This document shows positions 1 to 10,300 of a DNA stretch of 64,000 nucleotides, one piece after another. The translations under genes and the position numbers were made by a program. The DNA is taken from positions 1 to 64,000 of the forward strand of contig CACFAO010000003.1 of NCBI GenBank assembly GCA_902564295.1. The letters are read 5' to 3'. The stretch's first letter is position 1. Each line of letters opens with the position of its first letter. Source of the stretch: an uncultured Pelagibacteraceae bacterium. GTDB taxonomy: Bacteria > Pseudomonadota > Alphaproteobacteria > Pelagibacterales > AG-422-B15. Below the pieces are notes generated by a model. The model had not been told where the DNA came from. It saw only the letters and a list, made by a program, of their open reading frames with translations, and did not search any database.

Positions 1-297
1 GAAACTAATATTAAGATTTGCTAAAAAGAAAGGAAGGGAACCAAAAATACAAATAAAAACCCAGGATAAAGTAGTTATTAAAAATGCATCTTGAGTTTGG
101 ATTTTATTCTCTCCGGCATTTCTTGTTGAAATAAAAAAAGTAATACCAAATCCAAGAGTAATTATTGAACTGATTACAAATGATTGCCATGTTTCATTAC
201 GAAAAGCTAGATCTAATATAGCTGGAACGAGTAAAACAAAACTCAAAGCAATCAATAAGAACCCTAATACGTTAAGTATTAATTTAAAATTTAGCAT
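1..297 (-). CDS. trkH: TrkH-family potassium uptake protein, N-terminal part (truncated by window edge)
   Basis: Reverse-strand reading from ATG at 297 gives MLNFKLILNVLGFLLIALSFVLLVPAILDLAFRNETWQSFVISS...TQDAFLITTLSWVFICIFGSLPFFLA, resembling TrkH N-termini; open to the window edge. Confidence 0.7.
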   Translation of the reverse strand, partial: MLNFKLILNVLGFLLIALSFVLLVPAILDLAFRNETWQSFVISSIITLGFGITFFISTRNAGENKIQTQDAFLITTLSWVFICIFGSLPFFLANLNISF

Positions 298-315
298 GTA
301 GATGATAAATATATA

Positions 316-921
316 TTAGCTTTTTTTCAGTATGGGACCTTGATTTAGCATACTATAGAATTCTCTACGTGTAGAGGCATCAGTTCTAAATTTTCCTAGA
401 AGTTTACTGGTGACCATTGATATACCTGGCATATGCACTCCTCTAGTGGTCATACACTCATGTTGCGCTTCAACCACAACTGCAACTCCTTTAGGCTTCA
501 AACAATCCTGTATACATGTTGCGATCTCAGAAGTTAGTTTTTCTTGAACCTGCATTCGCTTAGCAAATATATTGGTAATTCGTGCCAATTTACTAATGCC
601 AACAACTCTTTTGTTAGGAAGATATGCAACGTGAGCATTTCCAATAAATGGGGCTATATGATGTTCACAATGTGATTCAATTCTAATGTCTTTTAACATT
701 ATGACTTCATCGTAACCACCTGTCTCTGAAAATGTTCTTTTTAAAATCTCTTTTGGATCTTCATCATATCCAGAAAACCAGTCCTTATATGCCTTGGCCA
801 CTCTTTTCGGCGTGTCGAGTAAACCTTCGCGTGTTACATCGTCCCCAGCCCACTTAATTAATGTACGAACCGCTTCTTCTGCTTCACTTTGAGTAGGTTT
901 CCTTGTTTTATTTTTTTTCAT
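316..921 (-). CDS. folE: GTP cyclohydrolase I
   Basis: [36 protein letters not shown] and [12 protein letters not shown] signature motifs. Confidence 0.95.
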   Translation of the reverse strand: MKKNKTRKPTQSEAEEAVRTLIKWAGDDVTREGLLDTPKRVAKAYKDWFSGYDEDPKEILKRTFSETGGYDEVIMLKDIRIESHCEHHIAPFIGNAHVAYLPNKRVVGISKLARITNIFAKRMQVQEKLTSEIATCIQDCLKPKGVAVVVEAQHECMTTRGVHMPGISMVTSKLLGKFRTDASTRREFYSMLNQGPILKKS

Positions 922-1072
922 AATCAGATAGGAGTACTATATTAAATTTAATTAAATTTATAGCTTTATTATTATCTCTATAAACCCAAATAGTTCTTTT
1001 TTAATTTACTTCAATTAAAAAAATTGTTTGTTTTTCACCGAATTACCGCTTATTTATGTTATTGTCACTTAT

Positions 1073-2629
1073 ATGACAATAGTAAATGAAAATTCAAAAG
1101 CATGGCCATTTATAGAAGCTAGAAAGATAGTCGAAAGAGCTAAGCTCAAAGACTATTCAAAAATCAAGCTACAGACTGGTTATGGACCAAGTGGACTTCC
1201 ACACATAGGAACTTTCGGAGAAGTCGCAAGAACCACGATGGTGCTAAATGCTATAAAAGCGGTATCTGACTATGAAGTTGAATTGATTGCTTTTTCTGAT
1301 GATATGGATGGATTAAGAAAAGTTCCTGATAATGTTCCTAATCAGGACATTTTAGAAAAAAATTTGCACAAACCACTCACCTCGATTCCAGATCCCTTTG
1401 AAACATCAACGAGTTTTGGAAGCCATAACAATGAGATGTTACAAGCATTTCTTGATAAGTTTGGGTTCAAATATTCTTTTAAGAGTGCGACAGAGCTCTA
1501 TAAATCAGGTTTTTTTAACGACCAATTAATTAAAGTTTTAAATTCTTATGATGAGATTAAAAAAATAATATTACCAACATTAGGAGAGGAAAGAAAAAAA
1601 ACTTACAGTCCTTTTTTGCCAATTTGCCCAGAAACAGGACACGTACTCGAAGTTGAAATTATTTCAATTAATACTGAAAAAAATACGGTTGTGTATCTTC
1701 AGAATAATAAGGAAATTGAACAGTCTATTTTAGACGGTAATTGCAAATTACAATGGAAAGTGGACTGGGCAATGAGGTGGTGTGCTTTAGATATTGATTA
1801 TGAAATGTACGGTAAAGACTTGATACCGACTTTTCAACTTTCATCGAAAGTATGCCGTGCATTAGGGCATCAACCTCCTGAAAATTATTTCTACGAATTG
1901 TTTCTTGATCAGAATGGTGAAAAGATTTCAAAATCAAAGGGAAATGGTTTGAGTATAGAAGAATGGCTATCTTATGCGCCTAAGGAAACATTAAGCTACT
2001 TTATGTACCAAAATCCAAGAAGAGCAAAAAAACTATTTCTGGATGTGATCCCCAAATCAGTTGATGAATTTTTGAATCATCTAAATAAATTTAATGACCA
2101 AAATGATGAGGAAAAAATTGAAAATCCAGTTTGGCATATCATGAATAGTCATAATCATATTGGTTCAATACCTATCTCATTTAATTTAATATTAAATTTA
2201 GTTTCAGCTAGTGGCAAGAGTGATCCAGATTTCATTTTAGATTTTATAAAAAAATATGATAATTCGGTTATCAATTCAGATCATAATTTTATGTTAGAAC
2301 TTATAACTGGAGCAATATCATTTGAAAAGAATGTGAATGCCGATAAAATTCAATTTAAAGTGCCCAGTGAAGAAGAGAAAAGTATTTTTTTAGATTTGAT
2401 TAATCGAATAGAGCTTTTGCCAGACAATGTTGATGCTGAGACTATACAGACTGAAATCTATCAAATTGGTAAAGATTATAAGTTTGATAATTTAAGAGAC
2501 TGGTTCAAACTTATTTATCAGGTTCTTTTTGGCAAAAGTGATGGACCAAGATTTGGTACTTTTATTGCCATCTACGGTATAAAAGAAACAATACAGCTTA
2601 TTAAAGAAAGAATAAAATTGAGTAAGTGA
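1073..2629 (+). CDS. lysK: Lysyl-tRNA synthetase, class I type
   Basis: HIGH-like GPSGLPHIGTFGEVART and KISKSKGNG motifs of class I LysRS; start placed at MTIVNENSKAWPF (1073) rather than the ORF start at 1028. Confidence 0.88.
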   Translation: MTIVNENSKAWPFIEARKIVERAKLKDYSKIKLQTGYGPSGLPHIGTFGEVARTTMVLNAIKAVSDYEVELIAFSDDMDGLRKVPDNVPNQDILEKNLHKPLTSIPDPFETSTSFGSHNNEMLQAFLDKFGFKYSFKSATELYKSGFFNDQLIKVLNSYDEIKKIILPTLGEERKKTYSPFLPICPETGHVLEVEIISINTEKNTVVYLQNNKEIEQSILDGNCKLQWKVDWAMRWCALDIDYEMYGKDLIPTFQLSSKVCRALGHQPPENYFYELFLDQNGEKISKSKGNGLSIEEWLSYAPKETLSYFMYQNPRRAKKLFLDVIPKSVDEFLNHLNKFNDQNDEEKIENPVWHIMNSHNHIGSIPISFNLILNLVSASGKSDPDFILDFIKKYDNSVINSDHNFMLELITGAISFEKNVNADKIQFKVPSEEEKSIFLDLINRIELLPDNVDAETIQTEIYQIGKDYKFDNLRDWFKLIYQVLFGKSDGPRFGTFIAIYGIKETIQLIKERIKLSK

Positions 2630-3669
2630 TGAGTTTGTTAACCGGTATGCTTCAGCTTTTACCACCAGAGACAGCCCATAATGTCACAATACAATTAACA
2701 AAATATGGAAGTCCCTTACTAAGTAAAGGTTTTCAAGATCAAAGTTTACATACTAATCTCAAAGGCTTAAGCTTTAGTAACCCACTGGGTATTGCTGCTG
2801 GCTTTGATAAAAACGCTGAATTAATAGACCCTCTATTAAAGATTGGATTTGGATTTGTGGAATGTGGCACTGTTACACCGAAGCCACAATATGGAAATGA
2901 AAAGCCAAGAATTTTTAGGTTAAAAAAGGACAACGCCATAATTAATAAATTGGGTTTTAATAACAAGGGAGAAGAGAGGTTTGTAAAGAATCTTATGTCT
3001 GCAAAAAGGACAGGTATTGTGGGATCAAATATTGGACCAAATAAAGACACTAAGAATTTCATTGATGATTATCTAAAAATTTACAAAAAGATTTCAGTAT
3101 CTTGTGATTATGTAACCATTAATGTTTCATCTCCAAATACTGAAGCCCTACGGGAATTGCAAAGAAAAGAATATCTTGAAGTACTTTTAAGAGACATTTC
3201 TCAAATTAGGAATGAGGAAAACAACAGAAAACCGATCATGCTAAAAATTGATCCAGATAATACAAATGATCACTACAGTATGATACTTAATCTTGTTAAT
3301 AAACATAATATAGATGGAATTATTGCTACAAACACTTCAATTTCAAGACCAGAAATTTTACGAGATATCAATAAGAGAAGAGACGGTGGATTATCTGGCA
3401 CCCCGATAAAGGATATATCAGATAAAGTTTTAAAATTTTTATATCGAGAGACTAATCAAGAAATCATTTTAATTGGTGTAGGCGGTGTTAGTAGTGCATT
3501 AGACGCATATAATAAAATCAAACTAGGTGCATCTTTAGTACAATTGTATACCTCACTTACTTATGGTGGTCCTCAACTAATAAATAAGATTTTAATTGAT
3601 CTTGTTAAACTTATCAAAGATGATGGATTTACAAATATTTCAGAAGCTGTCGGTGTAAGTAATAAATGA
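2626..3669 (+). CDS. pyrD: Dihydroorotate dehydrogenase (quinone), class 2
   Basis: FSNPLGIAAGFDKNAE, GFVECGTVTPKPQYGNEKPRIFRL, INVSSPNT, GGLSGTPIK, GVGGV motifs; GTG (2626) or ATG (2629) start overlaps the upstream stop. Confidence 0.95.
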   Translation: MMSLLTGMLQLLPPETAHNVTIQLTKYGSPLLSKGFQDQSLHTNLKGLSFSNPLGIAAGFDKNAELIDPLLKIGFGFVECGTVTPKPQYGNEKPRIFRLKKDNAIINKLGFNNKGEERFVKNLMSAKRTGIVGSNIGPNKDTKNFIDDYLKIYKKISVSCDYVTINVSSPNTEALRELQRKEYLEVLLRDISQIRNEENNRKPIMLKIDPDNTNDHYSMILNLVNKHNIDGIIATNTSISRPEILRDINKRRDGGLSGTPIKDISDKVLKFLYRETNQEIILIGVGGVSSALDAYNKIKLGASLVQLYTSLTYGGPQLINKILIDLVKLIKDDGFTNISEAVGVSNK

Positions 3670-4280
3670 ATAAAACCCTAAATCTTCCTTTTAACAACAG
3701 AAAGAGGCAGCTTAACAAGCAACAGAATCGTGACTCCATAATTTTAGCTTCAAGAAAAGTTTTTACTGAAAAGGGTCTTGACAGTTCTAATGTAAGGGAG
3801 ATTGTATCTGAGGCTGGTTTAGGTTCTGGGACATTTTATAATTACTTTGATGATAAAGTTGAAGTTTTTTTGGTTATTGTAAATAGGCTTATTAACGAAT
3901 TTAGTAACTTTATCATTCCCGAAATTAATAAAGCCAAAACTTTTGATGAATTAGTTAGTATTGCTTTTAGTAGCTGGTTTAATTGGATATCCAACGATGC
4001 AGAAAATTATATTTTTTTTAAAAATAATAAAAAATATATATTAGATCTTAAATGGTTGGGTCAAAATTCGAGAGAATACCAAAATTTTAATAAAAAACTG
4101 CTAGAAGTAACAGTAAATATATCAAAAATTATTAAATTTCCTCAAAACGATATTTCTCTTATGGTAACATCTGTCATTGCCGTTAGTGTTAATCTTGGTG
4201 ACCAATTATTGGAAAGAAATGATTTGAAACCGTCTGAGGTAAGCTTATTTGCAACTAAATTATTTTTAAAAGGACTATAG
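3666..4280 (+). CDS. TetR/AcrR family transcriptional regulator
   Basis: N-terminal HTH: ILASRKVFTEKGLDSSNVREIVSEAGLGSGTFYNYFDDK. Confidence 0.88.
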   Translation: MNKTLNLPFNNRKRQLNKQQNRDSIILASRKVFTEKGLDSSNVREIVSEAGLGSGTFYNYFDDKVEVFLVIVNRLINEFSNFIIPEINKAKTFDELVSIAFSSWFNWISNDAENYIFFKNNKKYILDLKWLGQNSREYQNFNKKLLEVTVNISKIIKFPQNDISLMVTSVIAVSVNLGDQLLERNDLKPSEVSLFATKLFLKGL

Positions 4281-4286
4281 CTTAAG

Positions 4287-5090
4287 ATGACAAAAAGTAT
4301 TTTTATAACTGGAGCAGCATCAGGAATCGGTAAGGCGACTGCAATATCGTTTGCTGAAAATGGATGGAATGTAGGGCTTTTTGATATTAATAAAGAAGGT
4401 CTGAAAGAAGTAGCCGACATCATTGGTCATAATAAGTGTATGTATCAAAAGTTGGATGTAACAAATATTAAAGATTGGATTGAAGCAGAAAAAAGTTTTT
4501 CACAATATACAGGTGGTAGATGCGATATATTCTTTAATAATGCAGGTATAGCAAACTTTGCAGGAGCATTTGAGGATATAAAGATTGAGGAAATGAACAA
4601 AATAATTGATGTAAACTTTAAAGGCGTTGTTAATGGATGTTTTGCAATGCTTGAAATTTTAAAAAGTACGAAAAACAGCATGCTACTTAACACCAGTTCA
4701 GTTGCAGGACTTATTACAGCGCCAGGCATATCAGTTTATGGAGCAACAAAGCATGCCGTAAGCTCTCTTACAGAAAATCTACGTATTGAGTTTGAGCGAT
4801 ATGGCATTAAGGTATCTGAAATTAATCCTTGGTTCACCGAAACACCTATCTTAGATGCTGAAGCTGTTACTACAGGTGCAAAAAGTCAATTGGACCGTGA
4901 ATTTGTCAATCAAAAAACAAAAGTTTATCCAGTTGAAAAGGTCGTAAGCTCAGTTTGGTCAGCTTATGACTCAAGTAGAATCCATCATCCAGTTGGATTT
5001 GAAGCAAAATTTGCGTCTTTTTTTATGAGACACCTTCCATCACTAATAAGAGGTCTTAGCAAAAAGCTTTTTAAGGACTCTTTTATCTAG
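4287..5090 (+). CDS. SDR family oxidoreductase
   Basis: TGAASGIGKA, NNAGIANF, YGATKHA (YxxxK). Confidence 0.9.
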   Translation: MTKSIFITGAASGIGKATAISFAENGWNVGLFDINKEGLKEVADIIGHNKCMYQKLDVTNIKDWIEAEKSFSQYTGGRCDIFFNNAGIANFAGAFEDIKIEEMNKIIDVNFKGVVNGCFAMLEILKSTKNSMLLNTSSVAGLITAPGISVYGATKHAVSSLTENLRIEFERYGIKVSEINPWFTETPILDAEAVTTGAKSQLDREFVNQKTKVYPVEKVVSSVWSAYDSSRIHHPVGFEAKFASFFMRHLPSLIRGLSKKLFKDSFI

Positions 5091-5980
5091 ACAGACCTTT
5101 TTGCTTTATCAGCGTCGTTTGAAGCCTTTATCATATTTCTAAGCTGCTCCCACTCTTGATCAGTAACATCTTTCAACATTTCATAGAAGTTACCTGCGTG
5201 ATTTAACCATTGAGCTCCGTCAATTGTAATGATTTCTCCTGTTAGGTAGTCAACTCCGTCTGCCATTAAGAAAGTAGCTAAATTTGCAAGCTCACTAAGC
5301 TCTCCCGTTCTTTTCATTGGAATTGACTCCATCATATTTGCACCTTTACCACCTGGAGCTAGTCTATCCCAAGCACCTTTAGTTGGAAATGGTCCAGGCG
5401 AAATAGCATTTAATCTTATTCCTCTGTTTCCCCATTCTGCTGCAAGAGATCTAGTCATTGTAGCTAAACCAGATTTTGACATTGCTGATGGAACTGTATA
5501 TGGGCCACTACTATCAATCCATGTAGTTAAAATAGATATTATACTTCCTTTTAAATTTTCAGCTAACCACCTCTTACCTATTGCATTTGTCATATAAAAT
5601 GTCCCATTGAAAACAATATTAGAAATAGCAGTAAATGCTCTTGGAGATAAATCTTCTGTTCTTGAAATAAAATTCCCTGCGGCATTGTTTAATAGTCCAG
5701 TCAGTGGTCCTTCACTCCAAATTTCATTCACCATATCCTCTATTGCCTCAGGAACCTTGATATCGCATGAGATTGCTTTCACAGATCCCCCATGCATATC
5801 CATAAGCTCTTTAGCCGTTTCATCTAGTACCGACTTTCTTCTGCCACAGATATAGACATTGGCACCAAGTTCTAAATACCTTGTTGCCATAGCTTTACCA
5901 AGTCCCGATCCTCCTCCGGAAACTAAAATTCTCTTATTTTTTAATAAATCTTTTTGAAACATATTTACTCCTTTATCCAA
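5087..5980 (-). CDS. SDR family oxidoreductase (2,4-dienoyl-CoA reductase-like)
   Basis: VSGGGSGLGKAMA, NNAAGNF, SAMSKSGL, NAISPGPFPT; resembles peroxisomal-type dienoyl-CoA reductase-like SDRs. Confidence 0.85.
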   Translation of the reverse strand: MDKGVNMFQKDLLKNKRILVSGGGSGLGKAMATRYLELGANVYICGRRKSVLDETAKELMDMHGGSVKAISCDIKVPEAIEDMVNEIWSEGPLTGLLNNAAGNFISRTEDLSPRAFTAISNIVFNGTFYMTNAIGKRWLAENLKGSIISILTTWIDSSGPYTVPSAMSKSGLATMTRSLAAEWGNRGIRLNAISPGPFPTKGAWDRLAPGGKGANMMESIPMKRTGELSELANLATFLMADGVDYLTGEIITIDGAQWLNHAGNFYEMLKDVTDQEWEQLRNMIKASNDADKAKRSV

Positions 5981-6704
5981 ATTGCGCTAAGAATGGAAAA
6001 TACTTTATAAAAAAGAAAGCCAATTCTTGAATTCTGTTTGTTAGTATTAGGATACCAAATAAAATTAGCAAAAGACCAGTAAAAATTTCGATTACCCTAA
6101 TATAGCTTCTTATTCTTGATAAAAATTTCATAAAGCCGTTTATCGCATAGGCTGCAATTAAAAAAGGTATACCCAAGCCTGCTGAGTAGAGCATTAGTAA
6201 AACTATTCCATAAGTTACTGTTTCTGAGCTTGCAGCTATTGATAAAACGCTTCCAAGAATAGGTCCAATGCAAGGTGTCCATCCAAATGCAAATGACAAA
6301 CCAATTATATAAGAACCAACTATGCCAGGCCTATAACTCTCAATTTGGTATCTCATCTCCCTGTTTAAAAAAGGTATCTGCACTATTTGCATAAAATGAA
6401 TACCAAATATGATAATTATTATTCCCCCCAAAATACGTAAAAAATCCAGATATTCATAAACTAAGCTGCTTAATAAAGTTGCTGACGCACCAAGTATTAC
6501 AAACACAGTTGAAAAACCAAACACAAAGCTTAATGAAAAACTAAAAACCTTTTTTTTTATTTCATCACTCTCATCCAATTGTAATTTATCTAAACTAGTT
6601 CCTGCCATAAAACACAAGTAACCTGGCACAATTGGCAATACGCATGGGGAGAGAAAACTAAGAAGTCCTGCAAGGACTACATAAAAATATGAAATTTCAG
6701 TCAC
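5973..6704 (-). CDS. ccdA: CcdA-type cytochrome c biogenesis / thiol:disulfide transmembrane protein
   Basis: GLLSFLSPCVLPIVPGYLCFMAG and FGWTPCIGPILGSVL motifs, six-TM pattern. Confidence 0.92.
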   Translation of the reverse strand: MTEISYFYVVLAGLLSFLSPCVLPIVPGYLCFMAGTSLDKLQLDESDEIKKKVFSFSLSFVFGFSTVFVILGASATLLSSLVYEYLDFLRILGGIIIIIFGIHFMQIVQIPFLNREMRYQIESYRPGIVGSYIIGLSFAFGWTPCIGPILGSVLSIAASSETVTYGIVLLMLYSAGLGIPFLIAAYAINGFMKFLSRIRSYIRVIEIFTGLLLILFGILILTNRIQELAFFFIKYFPFLAQFG

Positions 6705-7495
6705 TATACTTTTCTAAATCTTTTAAATATTTCAGCGCCACTCCATCCAATAACTATTGCAATTACTAGAGAAATCAATCCGTAAAAGAACGGGTAGTTT
6801 TTTGAAAATGAGTAAATTGCTTCTTCAATTCCAACTCTAGTAACCATAAAGTTATATGAATATTCCTGTGATACCTCATTGTCTATGATTAGATGAAGAT
6901 TAACATTGTATTCTCCTACAGGAACTGTATTAGGAATATCAATATAGGATCTGAATAGATTTCCATCAATTATTTCAATTTCATCAGAAACCTGTTTGTA
7001 TAAACTATCATTTTGTTTTGTTCTAATTAAAGCATTATAAAATTCTTTTTTTTCTTTTTCATTAACAACGCTACCCCAATCAGTAGTAAGTGAGCTCCAA
7101 TCAATCATTTCTGATTTCTCTTTCTCAAGTAGCCCGATCTGATTGTTCACTAAAAATTCATTTGTAAGTTCAGATGTACTCGAAAGATAATAAAATCCAG
7201 GCACATCTCTGAAAGTTACACTTTTAGAATTTAACCAAAATCCAAAATATGAGTCTTTCTTTCTCAACGCAACATCCTCTAGAGGACCAACAACTTCGAT
7301 AAGTATATCACTTTTACTATCTCTTGACTGAGATGGATCAGAATAAAACGCTCCGAAAACAAGAAGCTCTTCACCAGAGAAATTTGCATCTATATATATT
7401 TCTTCCTGGTCTGAGCCAATAACAAGCGCAAATAAAACTGAGGGCATTAACACACCAATCAATACATAAAATAAAATAATCAATTGTCTTACCAT
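6704..7495 (-). CDS. TIGR02186-like transmembrane protein
   Basis: Signal peptide, beta-rich periplasmic region beginning IGSDQEEIYIDANFSGEELLVFGA, C-terminal TM; position next to CcdA and TSUP genes is typical. Confidence 0.65.
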   Translation of the reverse strand: MVRQLIILFYVLIGVLMPSVLFALVIGSDQEEIYIDANFSGEELLVFGAFYSDPSQSRDSKSDILIEVVGPLEDVALRKKDSYFGFWLNSKSVTFRDVPGFYYLSSTSELTNEFLVNNQIGLLEKEKSEMIDWSSLTTDWGSVVNEKEKKEFYNALIRTKQNDSLYKQVSDEIEIIDGNLFRSYIDIPNTVPVGEYNVNLHLIIDNEVSQEYSYNFMVTRVGIEEAIYSFSKNYPFFYGLISLVIAIVIGWSGAEIFKRFRKV

Positions 7496-8418
7496 TAGAT
7501 GACCAATCGTATTACAGATAAATTAAAAATTTCGTTAGGCTCTACTAACAAATCAAGTGCAATTTTAGTTGCAACACCAAGTACTATTATAGCCAGTAAA
7601 GCTCTTATTTCTTCACCTCTTAATTTATTAGCTGCTAATACCCCGACTTGAGCACCGATAACAGACGAGAGTATTAAAAAGAAAGCTAGTACCGCATCTA
7701 CAGCAAAAGTAGTAGTTGCATGAAGAATAGTAACTAGCGCAGTTATAAAAATAATTTGAAATAATGATGTACCAATTACTTTTGAGGTAGGCATTCCCAA
7801 AAAATAAATCATCGCAGGAATTAATATGAAAGCACCACCAATTCCCATTGTTGCTGACAAGATCCCAATTACAAAGCCAATAATAATTGGAGGAATAACA
7901 CTTATGTATAATTTAGATTTATAAAATCTTACCTTGAAAGGCAGTCTATGAGCCCAGTTATGGTAATGAATTTTTTGTTTAACACTTTTTCTTCTTATTC
8001 TGTCCCTTATTACTTTGGAGCTTTCAACAAGCATTGATAAACCTATACCTGTTAAAAGAGCAAAATATAAAATTGAGATTACAGTATCAATTTGTCCAAT
8101 TGAAACAAGCTTACTGAATATCCAAACGCCCAAGATTGATCCAAAGAAGGCACCAATAAGCAATATTCCTCCCATTTTGAAATCTACAAGACCTTGTCTC
8201 CAGTGACCTAATGTTCCAGAAATTGAAGATGCAACGATCTGGTTTGCTGATGTTGCAACAGCAACGTTAGTAGGTATACCTATGAATATTAGCAATGGCG
8301 TCATTAAAAAGCCTCCACCTAAACCAAACATGCCAGATAGAAATCCTACAACTCCACCTAAAGACAATAATAGAAAAATGTTAACTGAGAGCTCTGCAAT
8401 AGGCAGATAAATACTCAT
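7495..8418 (-). CDS. Sulfite exporter TauE/SafE (TSUP) family protein
   Basis: GGVVGFLSGMFGLGGGFLMTPLL and IGILSATMGIGGAFILIPAMIY paired motifs. Confidence 0.88.
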   Translation of the reverse strand: MSIYLPIAELSVNIFLLLSLGGVVGFLSGMFGLGGGFLMTPLLIFIGIPTNVAVATSANQIVASSISGTLGHWRQGLVDFKMGGILLIGAFFGSILGVWIFSKLVSIGQIDTVISILYFALLTGIGLSMLVESSKVIRDRIRRKSVKQKIHYHNWAHRLPFKVRFYKSKLYISVIPPIIIGFVIGILSATMGIGGAFILIPAMIYFLGMPTSKVIGTSLFQIIFITALVTILHATTTFAVDAVLAFFLILSSVIGAQVGVLAANKLRGEEIRALLAIIVLGVATKIALDLLVEPNEIFNLSVIRLVI

Positions 8419-8530
8419 AATTCTAAACTTTTCAGACTTTTCCCATAGATATGGTCAACAAAATTAGAAATTTGCAATTTATGAGACAAAGGTTATATAT
8501 ATTTAAATTACAATAATTATTCTTAAACCT

Positions 8531-10300
8531 ATGTCGTACAAAAGTCCAATAGAAGATTTCAGATACAATCTGGCTATGCTTAATTACGATGAGGTCATTG
8601 CTGGCATAGAGAAGTTCAAGGAATATGACTCCGAAACACTCATGAGCGTTGTTTCTGAAATAGGGCGCCTTAATGAGCAAGAAGTACTAGACAGTAATAA
8701 AATTGGCGATAGAGAGGGCTTAAAATATGTAACTGATGGAGCAGAAGGTCCTGAAGTTCATACCCCTGAAAGATTTAAAAAATTGTATGATGCAGTAAAG
8801 TCGTCAGGCTATGTTGGTGCTACTATGCCCACTCAATATGGTGGCGGTGGAGCACCGTTTACGACTGCCATACTTGCAGGTGAGATTGGTATAGCTGCTA
8901 ATATGGCATTCTATATGGGTCCAGGATTAAGTCATGGAGCAATGAAGACCATCTTAAAAAAAGCTACAGAGGAACTTAAAGATAAATATCTACCTAATAT
9001 GACTTCTGGTGAGTGGATGGGAACAATGTGTCTCACAGAACCACAATGCGGAACTGACCTTGGCTTAATAAAATCAACTGCAGTACCTAAAGATGATCAT
9101 TATGAATTAACAGGTCAAAAAATTTGGATTTCATTTGGTGAACATGACTTAACAGAAAATATTATTCATCTTGTGCTTGCAAGAACACCAGACGCACCCG
9201 AGGGTATTAAAGGAATAAGTTTATTTCTTGTACCAAAGCGACTAGATGATAATTCTCGTAATACAATTTATTGTGGTGGTTTAGAACATAAACTTGGAAT
9301 AAATTTGTCACCAACCTGCGTTATGAATCTTGAGAATGCAAAAGGTTGGCTAGTTGGAGAAAAAAATAAAGGAATGGAAGCTATGTTTCTGATGATGAAT
9401 GATGCGCGCTTAAAAGTTGGACTTCAAGGTATAGCAATGTCAGAGATCTCGTACCAAAATGCTTTAGAATTTGCAAAAGAAAGAAAACAAATGAGATCTG
9501 TTGTTAAGGATAAGCAAGATAAAGATAGTAAAGCAGACAATATAATTGTTCATCCTGATGTAAGAAGAATGTTAATGAATGTCAAAGCAACGACTGAGGC
9601 AATGCGTGCATTATGTATTTATACAGCGATGAAAATTGATCTTGCAGAAGATCATCCTGATGAAAAAGTAAGACAAGAAGCTGACGATTTTGCTGCATTA
9701 ATGACGCCAATAATTAAGGCTTACTGCACTGATAGAGGTTTTTTAAATTGCTCAGAGTCTCTGCAAGTCTTAGGTGGTAGTGGTTTTACAAAAGAATATC
9801 CTCTTGAGCAGTACATGCGAGATGTAAGAATTACAATGATATATGAAGGTACAAATGGCATTCAGGCGTTAGACCTAGTTGGAAGAAAATTAACAATGCA
9901 TCAGGGACGGTTGTTACAAAATTTCCAAAAAGAAGTGCAAAAATTTCTGTCTGAAAATAAGGATAATCCAGAAATATCCTCATTTATTAAACCTCTCGAA
10001 AATGCTCTTAATGAAGTTACTGCTTCAACAATGTGGTTAATGCAAAACGGCATGCAGGATCCTGAAAATGCCCTTGCTTCTGCCACTGATTACCTAAATT
10101 TAGTGGCTCTATCGTCGATGACTTATATGTGGGCGCGTATGGCAAAATTCTCTATTGGCAAAAATGAACCAATTCATAAAAATAAAATAAAAACTGGAAC
10201 TTATTTTGTAGAAAAGATTATGCCAGAGCTAACTATGTACTCAAAAAAAGTGCAAGCTGGCAAGTCTTCAATGATGGATATGGAAGTTGCAGAGTTTTAA
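8531..10300 (+). CDS. Acyl-CoA dehydrogenase (long, C-terminally extended type)
   Basis: CLTEPQCGTDLG, KIWISFGEHDL, QVLGGSGFTKEYPLEQYMRDVRITMIYEGTNGIQALDLVGRK. Confidence 0.93.
   Translation: MSYKSPIEDFRYNLAMLNYDEVIAGIEKFKEYDSETLMSVVSEIGRLNEQEVLDSNKIGDREGLKYVTDGAEGPEVHTPERFKKLYDAVKSSGYVGATMPTQYGGGGAPFTTAILAGEIGIAANMAFYMGPGLSHGAMKTILKKATEELKDKYLPNMTSGEWMGTMCLTEPQCGTDLGLIKSTAVPKDDHYELTGQKIWISFGEHDLTENIIHLVLARTPDAPEGIKGISLFLVPKRLDDNSRNTIYCGGLEHKLGINLSPTCVMNLENAKGWLVGEKNKGMEAMFLMMNDARLKVGLQGIAMSEISYQNALEFAKERKQMRSVVKDKQDKDSKADNIIVHPDVRRMLMNVKATTEAMRALCIYTAMKIDLAEDHPDEKVRQEADDFAALMTPIIKAYCTDRGFLNCSESLQVLGGSGFTKEYPLEQYMRDVRITMIYEGTNGIQALDLVGRKLTMHQGRLLQNFQKEVQKFLSENKDNPEISSFIKPLENALNEVTASTMWLMQNGMQDPENALASATDYLNLVALSSMTYMWARMAKFSIGKNEPIHKNKIKTGTYFVEKIMPELTMYSKKVQAGKSSMMDMEVAEF

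Noticed and set aside
1028-1072. N-terminal extension MFFTELPLIYVIVTY on LysRS
   Set aside because: Probably an in-frame upstream ATG, not a real extension; start assigned at 1073.
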